A stretch of DNA of 13,986 nucleotides from NCBI GenBank assembly GCA_003157445.1, contig PMJN01000520.1, positions 1 through 13,986 on the forward strand. Direction: 5' to 3'. Below are positions 6,766 through 13,950 of this stretch, piece after piece. Origin of the DNA: Micrococcales bacterium (GTDB lineage Bacteria; Actinomycetota; Actinomycetes; Actinomycetales; Dermatophilaceae). Position 1 is the first letter of the stretch. Each line of letters begins with the position of its first letter. The position numbers and the translations under genes are program-made. Below the pieces are notes generated by a model. That model saw only the letters and a program-made list of their open reading frames with translations, was not told the DNA's origin and searched no databases.

Positions 6766-7421
6766 TTCGTACTGGGTGTGGCGCGCGGCGTCCAGGGCAC
6801 GCGGCAGGCCCTGGCGTTCCGAGTGTGGGTCCGCCTCCGGCTGGCCCCGCCATCCGAGCTCGAAGACCCCCGCCCCCACGCTTCGCCCAACTGGTCGGAC
6901 TGTGGTGGTGGGGACCAGGCTGCTCTTCGCAGCACTCGGTTTCCCCGCCGGGGTACCGATCCCCGCCGGGTTCGCACTCGTGGCCGCGTTTTTCAACGCG
7001 GCTTTCTGGCCTGTGCCTCGGCTGCGAGCTCTACCCGCTGCAGCGCCGCTGGGACCCTCAACACTAAGTGGGAACCCTCGGGCTGCTAGGCCCTGGCGGG
7101 TGCCAGACCCGACGTGCGTGGGATTCGGGCTGTGCTGCCAATTCCTGCGACTGGCGGATCAACATCGCCTGCCCTTGACCCTTGAGATCGTTACAGGGCT
7201 CACGTGTTGGCTCTTTGCTCACGCAATCGTGCTCGCAATGTCTGCGCCGGAAACCTCGGCGATCAGCAGGTTGGGGCCGCAGCGACTGCCGAACACACGA
7301 ACAATGACATTCATGGCCAGGACGACTCCCAGCGGCGCCCCAAGGGCGGCTCGTTATGAAGCCAGCCCCCAACGGCCCCGGAGGTTGCTGCAAGGGAAAG
7401 GGAGGCGGAGACTCCTTGTGT
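6766..7421. other. Stretch without a recognisable gene
   Basis: Both strands carry open frames here, but none resembles a family I know and none has a convincing ribosome site. The left part may be further decayed sequence of the ABC ATPase gene. A strong hairpin lies at 6983-7002. CCCCGCCGGG occurs twice within 28 bases (about 6943-6970). On the minus strand 7219-7314 there is a small 31-codon frame beginning MNVIVRVFGS and ending GADIASTIA; a GGGAG sequence lies rather far upstream (about 11 bases). It could be a tiny gene or the tail of a lost one; I do not recognise it. Confidence 0.5.
6983..7007 (+). terminator. Perfect 8-bp stem-loop, possible terminator
   Basis: GCCGCGTT (6983-6990), loop TTTC, AACGCGGC (6995-7002), followed by TTTCT. 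The 8-bp stem is perfect and, read on the minus strand, closes a GAAA tetraloop of the stable GNRA type. The T-rich tail suits plus-strand termination, yet no plus-strand gene precedes it within 1.2 kb. It may instead protect or end minus-strand transcripts coming from the aquaporin gene. Confidence 0.35.
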
Positions 7422-8264
7422 TCAGCCATCGCCTGGCTTCTCCACCTCGGTGAATAGCGCCCCCTGGGCCGCCCCCGAGCCGGCACGACCACCTCCGCGA
7501 CCCCGCAGCACGAACGCGAAGCCGACCGCCAGGACGGCCCCGACCAACGGGCCAGCGATATATACCCAGTAGGCGCCGAAGTCGCGGCCAACCAGGTCCG
7601 GCCCGAAAGTACGTGCCGGGTTCATCGACGCGCCGGAGATGGGGCTGCCCCACAGTCCGGCCAGCGCGATGTAGGCACCGACACCGAAGGCACCGACGAT
7701 CCCGAGGTTCTGCGCACCAGAAGCGGTCCCCAAGATCACACTCACCAGGCCCAGGGTGAGCACGGCCTCCATCAGGAAGGCATCCCAGGCGGAGTAGCCA
7801 GAGGCCGGGTAGTTGGAGCCGTAGGTCGCAGAGACGCGCACTACCCCCTTCAGGAACCATGCGGCCAGCGCGCCGCCGGCCAGTTGGACCACGACATAGC
7901 CGGGCACCCGACGCCAGGGAAAGTCGCCACGCAAGGCGAACGCGATACTCACCGCAGGGTTGAGGTGCGCGCCAGACACCTTGCCCATGAACAAGATGAT
8001 GGCCAGGACCATCAGGCCCGGTGCGACCACCGCCGCCGTGCGACTGATGGTGTTCGGGAAGGCTTGCGACATCATGCCGCCGCCAGCAGCCACCAGGACA
8101 AGGAAGAACGTGCCAAGCAGTTCGGAGCAGAGCCGGCGCCACTCCTGGGACGGGTCGACGAAGTCATCCATCGCTCGAACGAACTGGTCCACCTCGGACT
8201 CGAACAGGTGTTTCCTGGCCCTGCTCGACCGGCCGGCGCTGTCCGAACCAGGGATCGCGTTCAC
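7422..8264 (-). CDS. MIP family channel (aquaporin/aquaglyceroporin type)
   Basis: A membrane channel for water or a small neutral solute, 280 residues. Both half-helix motifs are present: GAHLNPAVS (Asn102-Pro-Ala) and GASMNPARTFGP (Asn215-Pro-Ala-Arg218), amid six hydrophobic segments between 47 and 253. By eye-alignment with E. coli AqpZ, the selectivity-filter Phe43 corresponds to Pro83 and His174 to Gly204, while the Arg is kept. This makes the pore wider and less water-specific than AqpZ; glycerol-like or other neutral solutes are possible. The acidic, charged amino tail of about 45 residues is longer than usual. The GTG start at 8264 overlaps the sulfatase stop (GTGA), and GGGAG lies 8 bases upstream, so it is the second gene of a two-gene unit. 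The carboxy tail is Gly-rich and cytoplasmic. Confidence 0.9.
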   Translation of the reverse strand: MNAIPGSDSAGRSSRARKHLFESEVDQFVRAMDDFVDPSQEWRRLCSELLGTFFLVLVAAGGGMMSQAFPNTISRTAAVVAPGLMVLAIILFMGKVSGAHLNPAVSIAFALRGDFPWRRVPGYVVVQLAGGALAAWFLKGVVRVSATYGSNYPASGYSAWDAFLMEAVLTLGLVSVILGTASGAQNLGIVGAFGVGAYIALAGLWGSPISGASMNPARTFGPDLVGRDFGAYWVYIAGPLVGAVLAVGFAFVLRGRGGGRAGSGAAQGALFTEVEKPGDG

Positions 8265-9199
8265 GTCTGCTGCTCCCGCATCAACATGGCCTGGGCCTCA
8301 CGTTCCAGGTCGATGTACGGCTCGCCACTGACATCGACCGCTACCCGCTTGATCGTGCCGCCGGTAAAGCGGTTGGGCTGCTCCCTGGGATAGTCCCGGG
8401 TCACCGGGTCACCCACGTCACGGCCGATGGCCAGCCCTTCGCCCGCGATCAGGTAGCCGCCAGGCTGGGTTTTGATGCGGCCCTGCCCGACCAACCTGTC
8501 GCCGTAGAGGAGCGACAGGATGCCAGTGGCCACCGGTGGCGGATCGACACCGTCCTTCTCGAAGGAGGCCGACAGGATCAGGTCCGTGCCAGTCGGCAGA
8601 TCCTCGGTGGCCACCATCAGCTGCTCGAAGATGCCGACAACGCTGTTCACGTAGTGCAACCGGTTGTCTTTCACGTACAGGGCGTGGCCACCGAATCGCG
8701 AACCCTGCGAAAACAACACGCCTTGTGCGCTGGGCCAGTTACGGCGTGTCGAGGCGAGGTTCATCTCGACCGTGGGGCACAGGTGCCATTTGCCCACCAT
8801 GTAGGTGTTCCAGCCCCGCTCGCCGAGAATCTCGAACAGCATGCCGTTCTCAGGCGGGATCGTGCCATTGTCGTTGGCCAGCCCGCTGGCGCCCTCGGTG
8901 ATGCAGGCCATGCTGTTGCGGGTGTAGTTGCGACCGGTCAGCAGACACGACCGCGTCGGCGAGCACAGTGCCGCAGTGTGCCACTGCGTGTACCGCACGC
9001 CATCTGCGGCGATCTTGTCGATGTTGGGCGTCTGGATCGGCCCGCCGTAACAGGACATCGCCGAGTATCCAACGTCATCCAGGACGATATAGACGACGTT
9101 GGGCGCACCCTCGGGCGCCTGGGGCGGCGCGAACGGCGCCCAGTCCTGCGCCGAGTCCCGGATGTCGACGTTGACCTTGCCACTAAATGGCGCGCTCAC
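8261..9199 (-). CDS. Arylsulfatase with an in-frame central deletion
   Basis: The first 157 residues are a type I sulfatase of the large bacterial arylsulfatase group. VNVDIRDSAQDW leads in, followed by metal-binding IVLDDVGY (Asp41, Asp42), the formylglycine motif CSPTR (Cys79) followed by LLTGRNYTRN, and GKWHL (Lys137, His139). After NLASTRRNW the protein passes directly (157-166) into the carboxy-terminal domain, SQGSRFGGHALYVKDNRLHY and onward to DVSGEPYIDLE. Relatives with this end are, from memory, about 750-800 residues; this one has 312, so some 450 are missing, including the second metal-binding DN pair and the other active-site Lys/His. The frame is open and coupled to the aquaporin gene, but sulfate-ester hydrolysis is unlikely. 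GTG 9199 is chosen because GGAGG precedes it and homology starts there; the open frame upstream to 9430 shows no resemblance. Confidence 0.85.
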   Translation of the reverse strand: MSAPFSGKVNVDIRDSAQDWAPFAPPQAPEGAPNVVYIVLDDVGYSAMSCYGGPIQTPNIDKIAADGVRYTQWHTAALCSPTRSCLLTGRNYTRNSMACITEGASGLANDNGTIPPENGMLFEILGERGWNTYMVGKWHLCPTVEMNLASTRRNWPSAQGVLFSQGSRFGGHALYVKDNRLHYVNSVVGIFEQLMVATEDLPTGTDLILSASFEKDGVDPPPVATGILSLLYGDRLVGQGRIKTQPGGYLIAGEGLAIGRDVGDPVTRDYPREQPNRFTGGTIKRVAVDVSGEPYIDLEREAQAMLMREQQT

Positions 9200-9314
9200 G
9201 GCTCCTCCAACTGATCGCCACCGCACATCAGCTACCCACTTGCGGTGCAGGCCCTTCGGCTGGCGCTGGACCTTCGTAGTGCTCAGACAAGCGGGCTGGC
9301 AGCGGTCCCGCCTC

Positions 9315-9362
9315 ATCCGCGGCGGGCGAGATCCGCGGCGGGCTAGATCCTCGCCGGCTGAG
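9315..9362. repeat. 16-bp tandem repeat, three copies (third degenerate)
   Basis: ATCCGCGGCGGGCGAG (9315-9330) is followed directly by ATCCGCGGCGGGCTAG (9331-9346), with one mismatch. A third unit, ATCCTCGCCGGCTGAG (9347-9362), has about five mismatches. It lies some 115-160 bases upstream of the sulfatase start. Regular 16-base spacing could be a protein-binding array or a simple slippage product. Confidence 0.6.
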
Positions 9363-9833
9363 CCCGACCCGATCACACCCCGGAGCTGATCCGTGGCACG
9401 TCCCCCGTCGCCGCGTTCACACCGGGCCATGGCCTCATCGGCGTGCCCGCCGCCGAAGGGCCGGCCTCATCACATGCACCCGGCCTCAACGGCCGCATCC
9501 AGCCCAACAAACTGGTCCCGCAGCCTCGCCGCCCCCTCAGCGATAACGACGCAAGTGGGTTCTGCTCGGCCCACCACCGATGTCACTGGCCGCCGTTCCT
9601 CAGGGCAGTTGCCATCTGTGACCATGGCAAGGGCAATGGCTCCCGATCAGCACACCGAGGCTGTGTCGTCCACCGATCATGAGCACCGGCACCGCTGCGA
9701 ATGCCGCGACGTGGGCAAGGTGCCGCGAGCCGCGCTCAGCCAAGATTCGCCCGGGGCGGATGAGGCTTCCGGGCCGAGATCGGGTTGTACTGGCCGCGAC
9801 GGCCCAATCCAGCTTGTCACCGCAGGGGAAGAC

Positions 9834-9862
9834 TTGACATCCTCCCAGCCAGGCAGCATGAC
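9834..9862 (+). promoter_or_regulatory. Possible promoter of the first DUF2252 gene
   Basis: A consensus -35 hexamer TTGACA (9834-9839) is followed after 17 bases by CATGAC (9857-9862), a poor -10. The start codon is about 50 bases further on. The exact -35 is unusual in such GC-rich DNA, but the weak -10 keeps confidence low. Confidence 0.3.
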
Positions 9863-9913
9863 CATGGTCCCAGCATCAAGTTCAGCTATTCTCAGAGCAG
9901 CAGGAGCGAACCG

Positions 9914-11401
9914 ATGAGCCCATCTGCCAAACCCGGCCGTGTTGCCCCCAAACCTGAGACCACGTCCCGGGTGACTCCTGCCCGCGCAGCCGGCCGGCGA
10001 AGGCAAGCGAAGATCGAGCACCCAAGCCGAGAGGAACGAGCCGCTGCCGGGAAGGCTGCCCGCGTGCGCGTGCCCCTCGACGCGCAGGCCGAGTTCGTGG
10101 CGGCTGACCGAAGCGACCCCATCGAGCTGTTGGAGAGCCAGGCCGTCACCCGTGTGCCCGAGCTCGTCCCCATTCGGTACGGGCGGATGATCGCCTCACC
10201 GTTCTCGTTCTACCGGGGCGCCGCGCTGATCATGGCCACCGACCTGGCGAAGACACCGAGCTCGGAGTTGGAGGTCCAGCTGTGCGGAGACGCGCACATG
10301 AGCAACTTCGGGATCTACGCGTCCCCGGAGCGACGACTGGTCTTCGACATCAATGACTTCGACGAGACACACCCCGGACCGTTCGAGTGGGACGTCAAAA
10401 GGCTGGCGGCCAGTTTGGCGGTTGCCGGGCGCGACAACGGGTTCTCCACCAAGAGGCGCCGCAAGATCGTGTTGGCAGCGGCGGCAGGGTACCGCCGGTC
10501 GATGATCGATTTCGCCGGTCAGGGGAACCTGTCCGTCTGGTACTCCCACGCGAATATGGACGACGTGCTATCCCAGATCGGAGACCAACTGGACGCCAAA
10601 CGCAAGGCACGCACCCAGGCGGCCTTGGACAAGGCGCACCATCGGGACAGTCTGCAGGCGTTGGCCAAACTCACCACGGTGGTCGATGGACGCGCACGCA
10701 TCCTGAGCCAGCCGCCGCTGCTGGTGCCGGTTGAGGAACTGTGGGACCAGGAGCAGGTAAGGACGGCATACCAACAGTTGGGAAGCCTGACCAGGTCCTA
10801 CCGGCGCACCCTGCAATGGGACCGTCGCCACCTGCTGGAGCAGTTCAAACTGGTCCAGCTGGCGCGCAAGGTCGTGGGCGTCGGCAGCGTCGGCACCCGG
10901 GCGTGGATCCTGCTCTTCGAAGGCCTCGATGGCGGCGACCCTTTGTTTCTGCAGGCCAAGGAGGCCCAGGCCTCAGTGTTGTCCGGGTTCGTCAAGAGCA
11001 GCAGTTACAAGAACCAGGGCGAGAGGGTGGTCAACGGCCAGCACCTAATGCAGGCATCCAGCGACATCTTCCTCGGATGGCAACGAGCCCCAGGCCCGGA
11101 CGGGATCGAGCGCGACTTCTACCTGCGTCAACTGCGCGATGGCAAGGGATCGGTGGTGGTGGAGGAGATGGTTCCGGACGGTATGGGCTTCTACGCGCAG
11201 ATCTGCGGCCAGGCACTGGCCCGCGCCCACGCCCGGTCCGGTGATCGGGTCGCCATCGCCGCCTACCTCGGCAAGAGCGACCGCTTCGAGAACGCCATCG
11301 CAGACTTCGCTGAGACCTGCGCCGAACAGAACATGCACGACCACGCTGAACTGGCCCGCGCAGGCGCGACCGGACGTGTCATCGCTGAGACCGGCATCTG
11401 A
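9914..11401 (+). CDS. DUF2252 family protein (first copy), possible permuted kinase fold
   Basis: The DUF2252 family is widespread in actinobacteria and its function is unknown to me. The 495 residues begin with a basic, disordered tail of about 50. The family core follows: RVPELVPIRYGRM (80-92), SPFSFYRGAA (95-104), CGDAHMSNFG (124-133), FDINDFDE (144-151), WDVKRLAASLA (159-169), and later VGVGSVGTR (321-329), LFLQAKEA (344-351), NGQHLMQASSDIFLGW and YLRQLRDGKGS. No signal peptide or membrane segment is seen, so it should be cytoplasmic. GDAHMSN has the D-x4-N spacing of kinase catalytic loops, DFD may be DFG-like, and GxGxxG plus Lys349 resembles an N-lobe placed later in the chain, which is an inference. 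ATG 9914 follows an AGGAG-like site (CAGGAGCGAACCG), and the second copy starts at the corresponding place. A close paralogue lies 1.06 kb downstream. Confidence 0.9.
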   Translation: MSPSAKPGRVAPKPETTSRVTPARAAGRRRQAKIEHPSREERAAAGKAARVRVPLDAQAEFVAADRSDPIELLESQAVTRVPELVPIRYGRMIASPFSFYRGAALIMATDLAKTPSSELEVQLCGDAHMSNFGIYASPERRLVFDINDFDETHPGPFEWDVKRLAASLAVAGRDNGFSTKRRRKIVLAAAAGYRRSMIDFAGQGNLSVWYSHANMDDVLSQIGDQLDAKRKARTQAALDKAHHRDSLQALAKLTTVVDGRARILSQPPLLVPVEELWDQEQVRTAYQQLGSLTRSYRRTLQWDRRHLLEQFKLVQLARKVVGVGSVGTRAWILLFEGLDGGDPLFLQAKEAQASVLSGFVKSSSYKNQGERVVNGQHLMQASSDIFLGWQRAPGPDGIERDFYLRQLRDGKGSVVVEEMVPDGMGFYAQICGQALARAHARSGDRVAIAAYLGKSDRFENAIADFAETCAEQNMHDHAELARAGATGRVIAETGI

Positions 11402-11757
11402 CACGGGCGCAGACACTGCGCGGACGTTAGGGAAGGGCGATATTGGGTCACTGGGCATTGATATAGAGCGCCGTGGCGACCCTGAGGCTGTGGCACCGAT
11501 CGACAACTGCATGACCTCGACCCTGCCACCGGCCACCAACTTCTCCGACGTGCTCGCCTCGACCTCGCGGGTCGCCACAACCCGGTCCTGGCTAACCCCA
11601 AGAGCACATTCTGGCGCAGGCCCCAGGATCGCTCACCTCACCCACCCAGGGTGACGCGACAGTTTCCACACCTGGCAAAGGTGGATCCTGCAAGCTGCCA
11701 CCGCAGGCATACCAAACGTGCGTCACTGCCATCCAGGGACCAGAGAGGGGCACCACG
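11402..11757. other. Intergenic region between DUF2252 and PAP2 genes
   Basis: These 356 bases hold no recognisable gene. Just after the DUF2252 stop, a 6-bp stem GCGCAG-ACA-CTGCGC (11407-11421) forms a tight hairpin without a T tract and could be a weak terminator. The stretch around 11440-11475 (ATATTGGG, TTGATATAGAG) is AT-richer than its flanks and may contain a promoter for the phosphatase gene, though no paired hexamers are convincing. Confidence 0.45.
11407..11421. terminator. Short stem-loop after the first DUF2252 gene
   Basis: GCGCAG pairs with CTGCGC across a 3-base loop, beginning six bases after the stop codon. No T run follows. Actinobacterial terminators often lack one, so termination is possible but weakly supported. 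Confidence 0.3.
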
Positions 11758-11760
11758 TTG
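11744..11760 (+). promoter_or_regulatory. Ribosome binding site supporting a TTG start
   Basis: AGAGGGG (11744-11750) is followed by 7 bases and TTG at 11758. No in-frame ATG or GTG occurs near it; the first later in-frame ATG is at codon 42, which would remove the polar amino tail and the first conserved residues. This site therefore decides the start of the PAP2 gene. Confidence 0.6.
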
Positions 11761-12360
11761 ACGCATCAGAACGAAGAGCATCGCTCAGATGCCCGACGCA
11801 ACGCTGCCAAGGAATGGCTGGCGGATGCCCGTAATGTCGACCAAGCCGTATTCGGCGCCATCGCGCGCACGCCAACACCCATGCTCGACCGTGGGATGAG
11901 CACCCTCTCGGACGCTGCCAACAACTCCAAGCTCTGGATGGCCTCGGCCGCAGCGCTGGCGCTGATCGGTGGCCACGAGGGTCGACGGGCAGCCACAGAG
12001 GGCCTTGCGTCGATTGCCGCGACCAGCGCGGTGGTCAACCTGGCGGTCAAGCGCATCGGACACCGAAGACGGCCAGACCGGGCGGGCGAGGGAGTACCGC
12101 TGGCCAGGCACGTGCAGATGCCGACATCACTTTCGTTCCCTTCGGGCCACTCCGCCGCAGCGTTCGCCTTTGCGACCGGCGTCGGGCACCGACTGCCCAT
12201 CGTGGCCGTCCCGCTGCACGCGGCAGCCGGCATCGTGGCTTACTCGCGAGTGCACACCGGGGTTCACCACCCCAGCGACGTGGTCGTGGGCTCGGTCCTG
12301 GGCACCGTCTTGGCCCAGCTCACGACCCGCGCCCTGGACCACTATTACAACAACAGATGA
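11758..12360 (+). CDS. PAP2-family phosphatase (membrane-associated lipid phosphatase type)
   Basis: A phosphatidic acid phosphatase type 2 / haloperoxidase-like enzyme of 200 residues. It hydrolyses phosphomonoesters, usually of lipids or polyprenyl pyrophosphates, at the membrane. All three catalytic motifs are complete: Lys98-x6-Arg105-Pro106 (KRIGHRRRP), PSGH (128-131) with the His that assists catalysis, and Ser163-Arg164-x5-His170-x3-Asp174 (SRVHTGVHHPSD) with the nucleophilic His. Hydrophobic segments lie near 60-71, 84-97, 133-142, 147-162 and 176-190; the first 55 residues are polar, so it has a long cytoplasmic tail. It starts with TTG after a good AGAGGGG site. It sits between the two DUF2252 genes on the same strand, 356 bases after the first and 99 before the second. 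The substrate is unknown. Confidence 0.9.
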   Translation: MTHQNEEHRSDARRNAAKEWLADARNVDQAVFGAIARTPTPMLDRGMSTLSDAANNSKLWMASAAALALIGGHEGRRAATEGLASIAATSAVVNLAVKRIGHRRRPDRAGEGVPLARHVQMPTSLSFPSGHSAAAFAFATGVGHRLPIVAVPLHAAAGIVAYSRVHTGVHHPSDVVVGSVLGTVLAQLTTRALDHYYNNR

Positions 12361-12459
12361 CCAGAGCACGAACCCCCGTGTCGGATGGCTGTCGCGACCC
12401 CAGTTACAGGTGTACTGGCCACAGGACCATCCACTCCAGCAGTCACCAGAGGTATCGAT

Positions 12460-13950
12460 ATGGCACGATCTGCCAAGTCCGGCGCTGTTGGCCCAGCCGC
12501 TGATGGGACACCGGCACCCCATGTGAGAGCTCGGGCGAACGCGCACCGAAGGTCACCGAAGGTGGGGCACCGCAGTGCCCCCGAACGTGCCGCCATCGGG
12601 AAAGCGGCACGGCAGCGTATGCCGCTGGGCTCCCACGCCGAGTTCGTGACCGCAGGGCGCAGCGACCCGATCGAGCTCCTGACGAGCCAGGCGCTCACCC
12701 GCGTGCCCGAGCTCGTCCCCATCCGGTACGGGCGGATGGTCGCCTCACCGTTCTCGTTCTACCGCGGCGGTGCACTGATTATGGCCACCGATCTGGGCCG
12801 GACCGCGAACTCTGGGCTGGACGTACAGCTGTGCGGAGACGCGCACATGAGCAACTTCGGGATCTACGCCTCGCCGGAACGGCGACTGGTCTTCGACGTC
12901 AACGATTTCGACGAGACTCACCCAGGACCGTTCGAATGGGACGTCAAGCGGCTGGCGGCCAGTCTGGCCGTTGCCGGGCGCGACAACGGGTTCTCCGCCA
13001 AGAAGCGGCGGCAGGTAGTTCTCGCCGCAGCCACCGCGTACCGCACATCCATGATCGAGTTCGCAGGCCAGGGCAACCTCCAAGTCTGGTACTCCCACCT
13101 GGACATCAGGGACATGATGGCCCAGATCGGGGATCAGGTCGACGCCAAGCGCAAGAGGCGCACTGAGGCGGCCGCCGATAAGGCACAGAGCCGAGACAGT
13201 ATCCAGGCGCTGGCCAAACTCACCAAAACGGTCGATGGCCGCGCACGCATCCTCAGCCAGCCACCGTTGCTCGTGCCGTTGGAGGAACTCCTGGGACAGC
13301 AGGAGGCAGAGCTGGCCTACAAGGTGTTGGGGAGTCTGCATGAGGCCTACCGTCGGTCGCTGCAATGGGACCGGCGTCACCTGCTTGAGCAGTACAAGCT
13401 GGTCCAGGTCGCACGCAAGGTCGTCGGCGTGGGCAGCGTCGGCACCCGGACGTGGATCCTGCTCTTCGAAGGACTGGACGGAAGCGACCCCTTGTTCCTG
13501 CAGGCCAAGGAGGCCCAGGCCTCGGTGCTGTCCGGATTCGTCAAGGCCAGCGAGGCGAAGAACCAGGGCGAACGGGTAGTCAACGGGCAACATCTGATGC
13601 AGGCATCCAGCGACATCTTCCTCGGCTGGCAGGCCCAAGAGGGCCCCGACGGGATTCAACGCGACTTCTACGTACGTCAGCTCCGCGATGGCAAGGGGTC
13701 GGTCGTGGTAGAGGACATGGTCCCCACCGGGATGGGCTACTACGGGTATGTCTGCGGACTCACCTTGGCCCGAGCCCATGCCCGATCCGGCGATCGCGTC
13801 GCCATCGCCGCCTACCTTGGCTCAAGCGACCGCTTCGAGAACGCCGTTGCCGACTTCGCCGAGACCTGCGCCAGGCAGAACATCCATGACCACGCGGCTC
13901 TGGGCGAGGCAATCGCGACCGGACGTGTCGTCGCACAGACCGGTATCTGA
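12460..13950 (+). CDS. DUF2252 family protein (second copy), possible permuted kinase fold
   Basis: A close paralogue of the protein at 9914-11401, 496 residues against 495, collinear over its whole length after a divergent basic tail of about 55. Identical blocks include RVPELVPIRYGRM, QLCGDAHMSNFGIYASPERR, NDFDETHPGPFEWDVKRLAA, VARKVVGVGSVGTR with one change, and LFLQAKEAQASVLSGFVK. All putative kinase-like residues are kept, namely Asp127, Asn132, the NDFDE motif, the GxGxxG loop and the Lys of QAKEA. ATG 12460 is preferred over the in-frame ATG at 12385 because AGAGG precedes it and MARSAKSGAVGP aligns with the first copy's MSPSAKPGRVAP. It lies 99 bases after the PAP2 gene and may share its transcript. 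No substrate or partner is known. Confidence 0.9.
   Translation: MARSAKSGAVGPAADGTPAPHVRARANAHRRSPKVGHRSAPERAAIGKAARQRMPLGSHAEFVTAGRSDPIELLTSQALTRVPELVPIRYGRMVASPFSFYRGGALIMATDLGRTANSGLDVQLCGDAHMSNFGIYASPERRLVFDVNDFDETHPGPFEWDVKRLAASLAVAGRDNGFSAKKRRQVVLAAATAYRTSMIEFAGQGNLQVWYSHLDIRDMMAQIGDQVDAKRKRRTEAAADKAQSRDSIQALAKLTKTVDGRARILSQPPLLVPLEELLGQQEAELAYKVLGSLHEAYRRSLQWDRRHLLEQYKLVQVARKVVGVGSVGTRTWILLFEGLDGSDPLFLQAKEAQASVLSGFVKASEAKNQGERVVNGQHLMQASSDIFLGWQAQEGPDGIQRDFYVRQLRDGKGSVVVEDMVPTGMGYYGYVCGLTLARAHARSGDRVAIAAYLGSSDRFENAVADFAETCARQNIHDHAALGEAIATGRVVAQTGI

Larger units (their letters stand above)
9200..9913. other. Intergenic region between divergent sulfatase and DUF2252 genes
   Basis: No gene is recognised in these 714 bases. 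An open frame on the plus strand (9393-9917) is rich in Pro, Ser, Arg and Ala, as expected of a non-coding frame in GC-rich DNA, and no motif stands out. Two items can be described: a 16-bp tandem repeat at 9315-9362 and a -35-like TTGACA at 9834. The DUF2252 promoter is expected near the right end. Confidence 0.5.

Noticed and set aside
7354..8142. Second minus-strand frame overlapping the aquaporin gene
   Set aside because: Its composition is Arg/Gly/Trp-rich and it lacks NPA motifs; the neighbouring frame encodes the channel.
9200..9430. Amino-terminal extension of the sulfatase to 9430
   Set aside because: The extra 77 codons resemble no sulfatase, and GGAGG before GTG 9199 gives a better start.
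9393..9917. Plus-strand frame of 174 codons before the first DUF2252 gene
   Set aside because: Low-complexity Pro/Ser/Arg composition, no recognisable motif, and it overlaps the DUF2252 start.
12385..12459. Upstream ATG for the second DUF2252 gene
   Set aside because: No ribosome site is evident, and the first copy aligns with the start at 12460.
12745..13779. Open frame of 344 codons on the minus strand
   Set aside because: It lies wholly inside the second DUF2252 gene; the plus strand carries clear family motifs. Long antisense frames are common in GC-rich DNA.
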